Shown here one piece after another: positions 12,901 to 27,900 of a stretch of DNA of 64,000 nucleotides. The position numbers and the translations under genes are program-made. Numbering within the stretch: position 1 is the first letter of the stretch; each line of letters begins with the position of its first letter. Below the pieces are notes generated by a model. The model saw only the letters and a list, made by a program, of their open reading frames with translations. It ran no database searches and was not told the DNA's origin. Origin of the DNA: Agelas oroides (Eukaryota > Porifera > Demospongiae > Agelasida > Agelasidae); the NCBI GenBank assembly GCA_949130485.1, contig OX422184.1, forward strand, positions 18,228,324 to 18,292,323, written 5' to 3'.

Positions 12901-15900
12901 TACCGGAAGCCTCCAAAGTACCTCTTCACTCACGACACTTTAGATGGCACCAATGGTGTCTGCATTATAGAGATTCCACTGTATTTCGATCACATTGCAA
13001 TGTTCAAAGTGCTGTATTGCTAAACTTCTGATAAGGGTGGGGCTTAAATGTGCTTTGTAGATGCATTGGATATTTATGCATCTTAGCGCCATCCTTAACA
13101 CAAGTTCAGCAATACAATGCTTCAAACACAGCGATAGTCCTTATTTTGTACGCAGGACTGTCATATCCAATTAGGTTGTCATATCAATTAGGCTTAGGAA
13201 ATAATTAACATTGCTGCACTACTTTTCAAAGCCGCTGTACATGACTTTCACATAATGAAAGTTAGTCTTTGTATTATATACTTACTTTTGTTTTTCATGC
13301 TTTCCATTGTCTCTTCTGAAGTCCTCCAGAAACTGGTAGTCGAACACAACGGTGTCAGTGTTGTCAGGGTCACTGAGAGTACAATGATTCAGTACCTTGG
13401 CTGCTACATCTGTTCAGAGGTGCCAAGTATATGTAGGGTCACTGCTAGGGAAGTAAACTTATGAACTTACATTAGACTTGAACTGACTATAATTTTACCA
13501 GATTACAGATTCAAGTTTAACCATATTATTACCTGGCATTCTCTCTATCATCATTCTGAGGGGAGTCATCTTGCACTCAACTACTTTGCCTCTGCATTGT
13601 CTCATCGCTTCTACCCAAACATCACTGTCAATGATGGCACTCATGACATCACTATTGGACAACAATAGGGAGCATACTAAATACAGTGTTACGTGAACAT
13701 TAATGTGCACACCTCCTCTTTAATCACAACAGTGAGATCAGTATATTTGTGTAATTTTCATTAGTTGACATTTGCGACAGTCCTGTGAAGAAATCAAAGA
13801 TAACTCAGTCGCGTATTTTGACCTCACTACCATGTTCAAAGTGCCATATTGCTGAACTTCCACTAAGGGTGTGGCTCACAGTTTTTTACTTTCACCTAGC
13901 AGACACAGTTATCAAGTACTTCACTTTCTTCTAAATTACGTAGATACACATGGTGGAACCACTAACCTTATTCACAGGCCATTGCTAACATGATCATTCC
14001 TGTCACTACTTATGATATACAACAAGCTGCTCTTCTGGAAAGCTATGGGTAAATATACTTGCGTTGGAGCATGGGACATATAGTAGAGTCTAATTGGGTC
14101 AATGCTACCTTTCCCACAAACTTTAGACTCAAACTAGTGCAGAAAAAGGGGGGGGGGGAGTATTAGCGAATACAGGCAGTTTGTACATGTAGACTTACTA
14201 ACTAATTAAAACTTTAAGTATTAAGTAAAAACATACTCATGGCCTCTATCAATGACTTCTGCAATTTCAACACTTTGAATATCTGCCCCCGACTTCAGCA
14301 GTATGTTGATGACTTCAACCTGACGTTCATCACAAGCACATCGCAGAGCAGTTCTTTCCTGGAGAGAATGAAGCACACCAGCTTATGCATAGAAGCACAG
14401 CGAAAGTAAAGTTTCCACATGTAGAGTTTCTACTGCAAATTATTTGGCAACAGGTACATCCACAATACGCAGTAAACTGAAATACATGTTATTCTGACTA
14501 TAATGGCATTCTGCATGAACTCTGCAGTATGACTGATAAAAGCAAAACTGGTCTGCTTTAATGGTTAATTGATTCTACCTGATAATCTCGTAATTCAATG
14601 CAGCTTTTGTTTACACCAATCAAGTATTCAACCAAATCTGCATGACCATGGCTGGCTGCAAGGTGAAATGGCGTTTCATCATTCGCATTCCTGAAGAGAA
14701 AATGACATTCGGTATAAAATTGGGTATTTATTTATTTATTCATATCAGCTTCACCATCCTCACATCTCATTAGAGACTACAATTTTGTACACACATGCAG
14801 TGGCATGCATTCAGTTGCATGTTGGTTATCCGAACATTATTCATCCAAATCCCCAATTGTTCAGACAAAATGTAGCAAATAATTCTGTAATGGTTAGCTT
14901 TCACAAAGTGCCATGGTGGAAAAACTGTAGAGAGCAAAGTGGGAGGCAAGCTTCTGTCAGCGTATGTATGAATGTAGGCCAGAGTAGCCTCCTAGGGAAG
15001 ACAAATACATCCCCTGTCTTCATGGAATGCTATCCACTGCATTCATGATCTAACCCATCATATGTACAGTCATGTACAAACGTGTGCATAGATTGCTTGC
15101 TGACATTACAGAGTGACAAAGTGACCTTTGTGTGCTGTGATCTGGTAATGCACTGGCGAGGCCTTAGTTAGTCATTATTCACTGTATTGCTTACTTAGGC
15201 TTGTTCCACATTGTTCAAGATTAACCTATAGTTGATTAAATGACCTTTTGGTCCCAGCGTCCAACAAGTTGACAGGAAATAGAGGACTCTAGAACTACCA
15301 ACTGGGTCACCTTGCTTTCAAATTTGCCCTTGCATCCAGCAGGAAGCGCACCACTTTGTCATGCCCTTTGGCACATGCAAGGTGGAGGGGTGTAGCGGAG
15401 TTCTGTTCCTCACAGATTCGGAGGATTCTAGGATAAGTGCACATCAATAGCTCCAACACCCTAGTACAGTAATAACAAAACAATGCCATGATGCCACATT
15501 GTACAAGTTACAGCGCAAAATCCAACATCTGAAAACATATATTTCTGCATGCTTATATGCAATAGTTGGAACTCAGTGTGGTAAATTTATCAGACATAAA
15601 TGACGTTGCTGATACATAAGGTGAGGCCTGAGGGCTTAGGTGTTATGTAATAACAACTGAGTGTTGAAATACCAGACTGAGTGTCGTAGTGTTTAGACAT
15701 AACAACTATCTGCTTATCAACCACTTCCAATGGCGCAAAAGCTTGATTCATTTTTGCCAATGCAGCATAGTTAACTAAAATCAAACTTTACCAGGGCCCA
15801 GGCCTATGTGGGAACTGATCTATATAGCTATGCCAGTGTCCAAGAAATACATAAATGGCCATTCCCTGGTTATTTTTAGAGCATTGCTATCTGCCCAGGC

Positions 15901-18900
15901 CTTTTCACATTAGTTTATTAGTATGCACATGGGTGCATGCAGTAGGTCTCTCCACAAGAGACAGCAACTGTGCAGTGGCAGAAGCCTTCTGGTCTGAGAG
16001 CGTTCACTGATTTCACTTAAGCATAATTGTACAAAGGCACTTGCACAGTTTACAAGGGCCTAGTCCTATGTAGGCCCTGGTATAGCGATGCCACTATACT
16101 GCCCAAGGTTATACCCAAGTAAAATCAGTAATTGGCATGTACTCACTCCATTTGTCCATTTTCTGCAGCAACGTGCAGCGGTGTCTTTCCGGCATCATTC
16201 TTCTTCATCAGCTGACTATGAAATTCACTATATGGATCCTTCTCCAAACGCTTCTGTACCTCCTCATGAATTTCATGCTTTGTATACATTTTCTTGCTGG
16301 CCTCAAATTCCTTCTTGATTTTCAGGTACAACGGATCACTATCCAAAAGCATTTTCATCAGCTTGATGTTTCCCTTCGAAGCAGCAATGTGAAGTGGAAT
16401 GTTTCCATCCTTGTCTGCCTTGCACAAGAGATTATCTGGCTCCATACAACGACGTGTCATGTCCAGGATTTTCTGCAAAAAGCATACAGTAATATTCTGA
16501 ATAAATAAAGATAGGAAAGAACTTATGCTGACATTTTGATTACGTACTGCTTTAGTTTTCATCAGGGCAAAAGTGCCAAAAAATCAGTATTTATGGCCAT
16601 GTACTACTAAGCATACATGACATGAGCTCAACCCTTTCGTTTATGCAGAACAAGGATTGATACAAACAATTCTAAACAGTAATTTAACATATTACTGACC
16701 TGTGCCTCATATATCGAGCTGATTGGCTCCTCCCTTGGGATCAGGTAGTTATTGACCATATATAAATCCCTGCCTACCATGCATTATCTAGTATATAATC
16801 CATGACAGTGAACAGCCTTTCTTCCAGCTTCTGCAGTGGTATAAATGGGCTCATTTTCCTCACCAGTAGTAGTAGATTCAGGGAAGCTCATTTGGTCTAT
16901 TGTATTTAAATGTTATGCGGTCACCTCATAATTATGGGGCTCTTCTCTAATAGTTCAATGCTCTCTCTCCTGATATAAAGAGGTTTGGGGGGGGGGGGGG
17001 ATTCTAACAAAATTCATGGGAAGGTTGACAACACCAGTGCAGTTAAGACTAGTTATATACTCCAAGATGCAAAAGATACAAAACAACATATTTGTGCAAA
17101 TAATCAAAAAGGGAAGATGAAGCTTATGTGCTGCTTTGAAGCAGCAGCCTGATCGATAGCGTATCGATCGTGGGGATTGTTTCTCTCATGTTTTGCAGCT
17201 CTTCGTTCAGCTCTGGGCTCCGTATGCTGCGATACTCGCGATATCCTCGTAGTCCGCACAATAAGCTAAACCTCAAATGGTCGAGCTATATAGCAGTAGC
17301 AATCTGTCACAGAAACCTTACTATTATTGCCATGTGTTTCTTACCACGGCCCTATAATTTAGTTCACCACGGAAGACAGTACAATGAATATTCATCACTT
17401 TTCTGTTAAGAACGCTAAAATTAGCACACGCTAAACTAGACTTGTTCAAAATTGCTAAATTTAGTACATGCAATTAATAGGTAATCTAATTCCAGGTAAA
17501 ATTTCCAACCAAAAGTAACACAGCCCGAAGTGTGAAGATTTCAATGACAGATATATTTTGCCTAGTTGTTTTCTTCCTGCAGTTAGCTAATCAGTACTAA
17601 AACGACCATGCTGTTATTGTGTGAATCAACAAATTCCTTGCCCAAGGCCCAAGAAAGTGGACATCCAACCTGAGTGCATATTGATAAGTACCATGGTATA
17701 CGTACTCCATTACGTTAATGCAACTCTCCTCCTTTTCTTAGCTTAAAGCTGTTTAGCTAAGGCAACACTAATCGTGAGGTACGGTTTAGACTTGAGTTCA
17801 ATGGAAGGAAAGGGGGTGGTCCCTGCATGTGAACTCCAAGTAACTCTGTTTTTCATAACTGCAGTAATCTTCACTCGTGGTCATTTTAACCAAGTGGTTT
17901 TTGCAGTGTATACGTATTAGGAGAGCCAAACCAGGAAAAATGACCCAAGATGTGGGGATGGTACAAAAGGATTTCGGTGCCATTCCTACCTTGTTCGGTT
18001 GCTGTTTGGAAATTCGATCTCTTCGTGTGCTTGTTTTCATTTGAAACCTTATCAACTTATACATATCAAATCCACTGTATTTAAAAACCATGGTAGTCCC
18101 AAGTGATCAACAACACAATTAATAACAGTGATAAGAAAAAGCATTGTAACAGAGCAAAGATTTTGTCCAGGCAGTGTTCAAGCATAAAAATCTACATTTG
18201 TACTAGTGTGCAGGTGAGTGTCTCGGAAACTATGCACTCAGATAGTGATGTGTGTACATGTAAGTGTATTCAGAAGTGTAATCATAATGAAGGCAAACCA
18301 ATCCTGCCGGATTATAAGTTTCAGCTATGTAATATATAGAGTCTTGTTACAACTGTAGTTTCATATGAAAGGAAAGGGTCAAACAAGAGATTGATACTCT
18401 CCCTACGTGTATAAAACAATCAGCAACAAGACTGAACTTATAATCTTTATCCCGATAATATAAGCAGAATCCTGGACAAAGGCTAAGTTATGTACATACG
18501 TCTCTAAATATAAGAAAGAGGATTTACACAATGAATGGGATTACTAGGACAGAGGAAGTGATGGACATTCAATCTACCTCACCTACCCTGTGAATGAAAG
18601 TCCCACCAGCTATACCACTTTGACCCCTTACAGTAACCCTTACAGTAACTCCAGAAGCAAGTTCCTAGCTTACGTGATATCACATGCCCAATATGCCTAT
18701 ACAATTCTATGCTTATTAAGCCTTATACTGCTATGTAGTATACATCATCACACACAAGTGTATATAGGTGCTAACCATGATACATATAAGGGTTACATAA
18801 TTTAATACTATAATTATATATATATGTAACTAGTCAGCTATTCAAAGTTCTATGAAAGCGAAAATACATTTACATGTATAGACAACTGCTAGCATGTAAC

Positions 18901-21900
18901 TCGTTAGAAGGAGAAAGCAAGTATGGTTGCTGCATGCCAATTTACATATATGTAGCAAGCACAGCTGAATCTGCTGTACATGATCAGATTGATCATGGAT
19001 CGATCAAGTCTACCAGTGTTTTGAGTCAATGTAGCTTTCCGTGTATTGTACCTCTGGCACCACGGAATTGCATAACGAAGTGACTATTGGTGTGGCAGAA
19101 TTCTCGTTCCCAGTCAGATTAGGGTTAGGGTTTAGAGAGACTGGGTATTGAGTTTGCTTCCTGCTGGTAAGACGTACGTAAGATCAAAGGCTTCCTCCCG
19201 GACCAGTAGCCACATTGATCACTCGAAATACTGAATGTCAAGTGATTCGGTTGGTTTCAACGCCGTCATGTGCTGCTTCTCTTTAAGCATGTAGCCCATT
19301 TTTTCTCATGGCTACTTTCTCCAGACACCGCAAGTGCACGAGAGTTTCTAGAATTGGCCAATGAAACTCGTTAATGGATAAGCAGAATGAGAGAAGAGCA
19401 CATGCAGTTTGTTGATGGTGACAACGTGAACATTCACTGCCTGGTGAATCCAGTGATAATGTTCTTGTCATTGTAGGATACGTCATGAACGGTGCAGTAA
19501 CTTCCCTGTCCAACACATTCGCAATTTCTCCGATAGTGCTGCCAAAAGCGTGTAGGGACTTGTACTGCCTCGTGCATACGTAATCTCAAGATGGCCGACT
19601 ATCGAGTGCTGTGGTGCACACAACGCCTACAGTACCGGAGTGCGTTTCAAAGCTCTAATCTGATTGGTTGGGTTAGGGTTTATTAGGGTTGGGTTAGGGT
19701 TAATTTAGGGTGTTGTCAGGGCAATGGCGCATACGCGTATAATTATTGACCAATAGGATTGGAGTTTTGAAAAGGTACCCCGGGATGGCTCCACAACGCA
19801 GCATAACTCTTGAACGAAGCCTTTTTCGAAAAATCGGCTCAATTTAAACACATTCTCGTTCGGTTTGAAGCCTATCTGTGTCCAAACTTCAGAGATTTAG
19901 CCACCAGGTGAGCCAAGCTAGTTGTAACAGACATACTAGTCTATCAAGCTAGACCGTCTCTCACCCTCCAGAAAAGTGAGAGAGGGTCTAGCAGATGTTA
20001 TTAGTATTCATAGTTCACAGCTTGTTTAATCTGCAACCCTAAAACTGCACCAGTATTGGTCTTACATACTGAAGCCAAGGTGTTGCTACTGTCTCAAAAT
20101 GGAACAGTAGGATCTGATTGGTCAGCATCTCATGCATACCAATAACATCTGCTAGACCCTCTCTCACTTTTCTGGAAGGTGAGAGAGGGTCTAGCTTGAT
20201 AGACTACAGACATACATACAGACAGACAAATGAAGTACTGTAGCCCTCGCTGCGCATGCGCGCCGAGGGTTAACAAAGCCTAATGGCATGTTCAGTTCTT
20301 CCCTTGAACTTTGGGGGCGAATCAGTGAGGTCTCAATTTAGGCCAGTAGAGTGTAGCATTGAATCCTTGAGTCACTGATAGCTACTTGGGGTGCAGTTTA
20401 GACTTGCAATATGGGTAGAAGTGAACAAAAAGTTAAAAGAGGAAGTACTAATGTTACATTTATTTATAACTATATAAATGCATGCACACATTGACATGTG
20501 TAGGGCATAAACGGCTGAATGGGCATCAGCATTCTCTGTGAATCAGTACATATCTCTTCTAGTGAAAATAAAAAGTGTTCTTGGAAAAATTAATTGGGGT
20601 GAACGTGAGCGAGCCCCACACTAGTGAGCTGAATCGAGATTTTTCGTCAAATATTACTGTCGTACGTCGTTCCACATGTTTTGACGCTGTAATTCAAGGT
20701 GACTTTGAAAGATGAAAGACAGCCAGAGCTTGTGCACTTATTGAACAAAGGATAGCTGTGTTTGCAGCAAAATCCAGGATAGGTAGCCAGAGCATGAGTA
20801 TCTACAGTAAGTATGTATACAAACAGTTGTGTAGAGAGGCTGAAAGCAGAAAGCAGCAGGACCCTCCTTCGATCCATGGCTGATGGATGACGAACCCCAT
20901 CTGCATGCTATTTCTCTAAGATGCCTCAAGTAAGGACTATGCGCGACAAGCAAGGCTGTGTTTAGACTTAGCCTACAGTTAGCCAGAGTAGATGCTTAGG
21001 CTGCACTAATGGCTGCATTGTATGGTACCACCCCATGACAAGCTAGTCCCTGCAACCATCTTTTCTAAGCTGTTAAGCACTTTTGTAGAGAGAAGAGTGA
21101 CAAGCTTTGTCCAGCTACATGCCACGCCACCTGTGTGCAGTGATCTGACACTTCACTGAAAAGCCTTTGATATATAAGTTAAAGCAGTGTATTGCTTGCT
21201 CACGCTCGCCCCACAATGTTCTACACTCGCCTAGTCAATTGCATGTTTGTTGTTTTAACATGTTCATATTACCACAGGCAGCTAACAATGAAAGCTCTGC
21301 AGGTAGCAGCTGTCCTGGTCACACTGCTGATGTTGGGTTATGCCATCCAGACTGAATACTTTGTAACACCCAACGAGGGTACTCCATGCCCTGCACTGCC
21401 ATGCCACACCCTCTCCCACTATCTGGAGAACACCTCACAGTACTTCAAATCCAACACCAGAATAAGCTTCCTGCAAGGTGCTCATACGATTGACAAATCT
21501 GGGGTGTTCTGTATTGAAAATGTTTTCAACGTCACTCTTATTGGATACAATGTATCCAGTTTGCATGCTGTAAAGATCATATGCATGAAACCAACAAGCA
21601 TAGAATTTTGGAACATAGAGAATTTGGTGATGAAACAATTATCAATTCTTTATTGTGGCTATCCAGTGTTACCAATTCGAAATGAAAAAGGGTTGTTGAG
21701 TGCGGCAATGTTCTTATTGGATATCACTTCCCTGAAGTTATCACATATCTCTGTAGAAAACAGCACTGGATATGGTATGGTGGGCATGAATATTCTGGGA
21801 AATTCATCTATATCCCATTCAAGATTTATGTTTAACAACTACTACACCCTGAATTCAACAAACTGCTCCTATGGCCTGGGGACATGCATGGGGGGAAATA

Positions 21901-24900
21901 TGTTCCTACAGTATGGTTTTGTGTCGACAGTAGCTGGCAGTAGTAACATGATTAGTATTGACTCATGTGTATTCAGTGACGGTGTAGATGTCTCAAAAAG
22001 TCTACAAAGATTATCAAGTGGGTTAAGTATCATGTACTATGTCAATGATGCAGCTCATGATCAGTACAAGGTTGATGTTTCAATACACAGTGTAGTCAGC
22101 ACAAAAAATATAGCCAAGAGAGGAGCAAATTTTCTCTTCTATCTTTGCGGCAACATAGAGAGTATTAAGATTGTTAATATTACCAGTTCGATGGCAAACC
22201 ACCTACTATCACCAAATAAACCAACATATTCAGCAGGATTTGAAGTCTACTATGATGTAACAGAACCTTCGGCACAGCTCACTACCACTAATCGGACACT
22301 TCTGCACATAACTGGTTCAAACTTTCGTGACAATATTGGAAGAGGTATGAGTATTCGACTATATAGGGGTTACAATAATGTTAAAAATCAAGTAATTATT
22401 AGTAAATGTTTGTTTCAAAGAAACCGGAGCCCAATTGGAAGTGGTGCAAGTATAGGACAAACTTTGCCCAGCACATCACTGACAGGGTTACAAGTCTTTG
22501 TGCAAGACACAAACTTCACAGATAATACAATGTCAGAACAAATTTTCAACACAAATGGTTTCAATGTTGTTGCTGTATACAGATTGAGAAACTTCAGAAT
22601 CATCAACTGCACATTTGCAAGGAACAAACAAACTGCACTTCAGGCTTTTGAAAGCATATTGTACTTTGGAGGGCATGTAATCTTTTCAGAAAACAGTGGA
22701 ACTCTTGGAGGAGCTATGATACTACAAGGTGGCTCTATATTTTACCTGATACCTCACACTCACCTTGAAATTACCAACAATCACGCCAAAAGAGGGGGTG
22801 GTATTTATGTTGAAGATCAAGTTGCAGGAACAGAAATTCCATGCTTTTTTCAACAATTAAATTTGCAGAATCGATTCTCATATATTGATGCAGTGATTAC
22901 CTTAGAAAACAACACTGCTGATGAGGCAGGAAGTGCAGTGTATGGCGGAGGGATTGACGAGTGTTTCCTTTACACCAGCAACAATCTGCTTATATACTAC
23001 GACAGAACTGTATTCACCACCATATTCAAAATTCATAACAATTGTAGCTGTTTGTCTGCATCACAAGTATCATCCAATCCTGTTGCAGTCAATTTATGCA
23101 ACTACAAGATTTTGGACAATCTTTCTGGATCAAAAGTACACAAAGTTGATGCATATCCTGGGCAAAGGTTCAGGATTCCAGTAGTGCTATATGGTCAGAG
23201 GAATGGATCCGTTCCTGGCATTGTGCGTGGTGAATTTGTAAACAAATCCAGAAGTGCTCACTTTGCTCCACTACAAGAAACTCAAAAAACCGAGTATTCA
23301 TGTACAAATCTAGCATACACTATCTTCTCCACTAGACAGTATGAATTAGTACAATTAAGGGTAGATGGTGTCCGATACTATGAAGAGGAATCTCGTGTTA
23401 CAGTTAACGTCACACTCCTCCCATGTCCCCCTGGATTCGAACTATCTAATCTCACTGCCCAGTGTGAGTGTGCTTCACTGCTGAATTACAAACATATACT
23501 TTGCAACATATCTGGTGTAACTCCACTGGTACAGAGAACCAAGTCAATATGGATTAGCACCCACCCCAATGGAATTGACACTTTGCTACATGACAACTGC
23601 CCACTTGACTACTGTAAACCCATTCCAATTTGGCTACAGCTTAATCACTCAGATGAGCAGTGTGCATATGGACGTTCTGGTCTTCTCTGTGGAAGATGTA
23701 AATCCAACCTCAGTGTGGCAATGGGAACATCAAAGTGTTTGGAGTGCACAAACACCTACCTTGCTCTTCTCCTTCCTTTTTCACTGGCCGGCCTGATGCT
23801 GGTGCTGTTCCTGATTGTCTGCAATCTCACTGTCTCCAAGGGAACAATCAATGGTCTCATATTTTATGGCAACATTGTTCGTGTAAACTATGCTTTCTTC
23901 TTTTTGACACCAAAGACATCTGCTCTAAAAGTATTCCAACAGATGCTTGCAGTTTTCATAGCCTGGCTGAATCTGGATCTTGGAATCGAAACCTGTTTTT
24001 TCTATGACATGGATGCCTACATTCAGACATGGCTGCAGTTTGCCTTCCCATTTTACATATGGATGATAGTTGGAGTCATCATCTACTTGAGCAGGCGCTC
24101 CACCACCATTGTCAACTTGGTGGGTTCCAGTGCTGTCTCAGTGCTTGCTACTCTGTTTCTCCTTTCTTATGCCAAACTGCAACGAACTGTCATCACTGTC
24201 TTCTCATTCACATACCTGCAGAACTACTATGGTGATGGTAGGTCACTAGCTGTCTGGCTGTACGATGGGAATGTCCCTTTTCTCCAAGGAAAGCATATAG
24301 CCTTGTTCCTGATGGCCCTGGCTGTCACAGTGGTCTTCATCCTTCCATTCACCCTGCTACTCTTGTTTGCCCCCTGCATACAAGCCTCCAACCACTTTCT
24401 ATTCAAGCAAGTAAAGATGAAACTCTTGCCTCTGCTGGATGCATACCAAGCACCATATAAAGATAAGTTTAGATTTTGGACTGGTCTAATGCTGGTGGTT
24501 CGCAGTGTCTTACTTGTGGGGTTTGGCTTAAACATTCTTGGTGATTCAGACATAAACCACCTCCTGACAGTCACTGTGTTGTCAATCCTGCTTGGATACA
24601 CCGGGATCACAGGAATTGCGTATAAAAACACAACCTTAAATATTCTAGAAACCTCCTTCCTTATAAACCTGTTGCTCCTCTCTGGTTGGACCATCTACAA
24701 CAGACATACATCAAATGAAGACTCCAGTGATGGACAAAGTGCTTTAGTCTGCACAAGTACCGGAGTTGCTTTCACTACCTTCATTTGCATCCTTTTCTAC
24801 CATACCTGTGTTCTCACAAAGCTAGGAACACATTTCAACCGACACAAAGTTAAGAGGGAGGACAGAAGGGAGACAGGGGCTACGAAAGGTTCTGTGCAAT

Positions 24901-27900
24901 CTTCAGTAGATGCTCGACCACTTCCTACCATGACTGTGGTAGAGCTGAGAGAATCCCTACTCAGAAGTCAAATTTCATAATCAAAGCCTATGTACGTATA
25001 TGTAGTTACATCGAATTCAGGATTTATATTGGGTATGCACTTGTCAAGTACAGTTAGTGTGCTTTTGGTTGCTATTACTAAACAGTTACAGCTAATGCAC
25101 GTCCTGACATAACTTTGTGCTCATTACTTCAAGTTGTGTACCACTATGTAGTTATACCTGTGCATTAAACTTCTGTTTTCTACATGTGCCAGCATGCATC
25201 TGTACTAGTCATGGTCCCAAGCCAACCCCAGCACAGATTGCTTTCAGTATCACACATTATACTGGAAGTGATATACACACACAGATTAAGCACTCAATAA
25301 ATATAGGTACCTGTTTTGATTACAACAACCACATCACATTTATATGCACCCATACAAATATGCATGTCACATAAAAAGGTACCCTTACTGCGCAAGTGGA
25401 AGTGAGTTGCTGATTCGGCTTTTTGAATGTAGCACCTAATTTTCGGCAGTATCTATATCTCCAATTGTAAGCAAGCTATTGACACCAAATAAAGACAAGG
25501 CCTCATGTTAACACATATCCAGGAATTAGCAAAAACCTGATTCGTTAGTTCCAAGTGCTTTACTTTGATGGGTTGGGGTTGGCAATGATCAATTGACTGA
25601 GTATCATGGGTTCTAGAAAAAGCTACAAACATGGGATAAGAATTAGCAGGAAGAGAAACTCTAGACCTAATATATACATCTCAGCTAGTATGTTCCCCTA
25701 CCACTGTACCATAGTACTAAATGTGTTTATTAGCACCCCACAAATATGAGGACCCCAATGTTTATTATAGCACTCATTCGGTCTGCTAATTTCGAAAATA
25801 GGCACTGGTGCTTATTAGCCTGATTTATGGTATCTAAATTATAGGTGTTTTTCTTTTCATTTTGATCACCTCCAAGTGATAGGACTACTGCACTCACATA
25901 ACCTATTGCACCGAGATGCAAGAAAAAGTAACAATGCACTTTTAATTATAGCACCTCAATGTACTTTTGGTTGCTCAGCACTGTGCATTCTGCGGAGACG
26001 ATTGTCTCAGCAGGGTGAGATGCACATAATTATAGGCCCTAGTAAAAAGGCCCTGGTCTCTCCTACTTTCGCACAAATAACACTATACTCCTATGTACTG
26101 TTAGCTATGTTGTTAGTTTCAAAGCTACCTGTCGCAGTTCCCTTTCTAATCATCACAAGAGCTCCTATGCCTTAATACACATGAGGTGCATCAAGTAGAA
26201 TTAACACATGATGCAATACATAAGTATTGCAACCTCAATGCAAACAGGTTAAGTTTCCATAAGATCACCAGTGCTGGGAGATGAAGGTCCTTGGCTTACC
26301 TTCACAGCAATGCTGTGTCCAGCTTCCACAGTCAGGAACAAAGCGCTCCTCATTTGATTATCTACACGGTCCAACCTGTCTCCACTGCCTTCTGAAAGGC
26401 ACTCTATTGCATCTTTCTTCCCATAAGCTGCAGCTGTTAGCAATGGAGTGCGACCCCAGTAGTCAGTAGCATCCACAGCATCTTCACTTTCACTATTACA
26501 AAGATATAAATGCATTGAAAACCCTTCTAGACTTTCAGGCATGTCACTGCAAGTCACAATAATTACCAGACCTTTGCTTACTTTAGTAAACGACACAATT
26601 TGTGGGGAGAAGGCCGAAGTGGCTACACATATTGGAAACTAATCCAAGTGCAAATAGCTGCAGTAACTATCATCAGCACACCACAAAATTTTATCAACTT
26701 CCTTGTCACTATATATTGTGTTTAATCATGGCTTCTCCTGCCTGATAACCAGTTTCTTCCTTGAAGAAAAAAAAGCAAACTGGTAACATTGGAGCTTTCG
26801 CAGTACCATTATTCATGTGAGTGACACTGGTTATGCTCTAGCCTCGTTCCCAGGCGTGGAGGGGGAGGAGAAAGAGCGCCTGGTACACACTGTTTGCGCA
26901 TGCGCATGATTATAGGCAAGACCACGTGGTAGAATTAGGGGTGTGTACTAATGACGATCCGGTTATCACGTGAATAGCATAAACCGTCATAAAAAAATAC
27001 CTCAGCTTTTATTCTTCGGATGCTATAAAAATCGCTGCTACATGCTTTGCCTAGTTTTATACCGTCAGATACAAAGAGAAATGTCTGGTAGGCAGTGGTA
27101 GGAATCGACTTACCGGAAATGGTGGATAACCGCATAAATGTACGCTTCCTCAGTAAACGCACTCATTGGAGGCAATCTGTTCGTTCTTGAGTTTTATCTC
27201 GAGGTACCTAGCTGCCAGAAGGTCTAGAACTGCGCGATATGAAACTCACTCGAACAGAACACCAACTGGCATATCAACGGGCGAGTTTATGACGTCACCA
27301 GTATACGTACGTATACGTACGAACACGGTTGCCACGGACTTCCGTGGTGATTAAGCGCATGCGCAAACAGTGTGTACCAGGCGCTCTTTCTCCTCCCCCT
27401 CCTGCGCCTGGGAACGAGGCTAGTTATGCCCCACTTTTGATAGATTTGAACGATATATGTGGAAGTCCCGAATAGAAATCAAATATTATTCCGTCACATA
27501 TTTTGAGCGCATCACTGAGTTTGACGCGCTATAGCACTGAACTTCCACTAAGGGCGGGGCTCATATGCGCTTCATAGGCGCATCAGATATTCATGCATTT
27601 ACATGCCGCGTATGAGCCCCGCCCTTAGTGGAAGTTCAGCGCTATAGCGCGTCAAACTCAGTGATGCGCTCGAAATATGAGACAGAATAACATTCGATTT
27701 CTATCCGGGACTGCCACATATGTGTTTATGCACTTTTAGAGGAACTGGTGCTGCAGAAAGCATAAGAAGACATCGTAGCATCAGGACTACTCCTACTGCC
27801 TATGGAAGGTAGGTAACCTTAATAAAGTTGAAGCTTAACCACATGATTTTATTATACTAGCTTTTCTCTTGCATAATAACACCATAAATGATAATGAGCT

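Noticed and set aside
19125..19710. TTAGGG-like repeats suggesting a telomere
   Set aside because: Only a few interrupted units; a third patch at 44526 sits inside a hairpin. Not a telomeric array.
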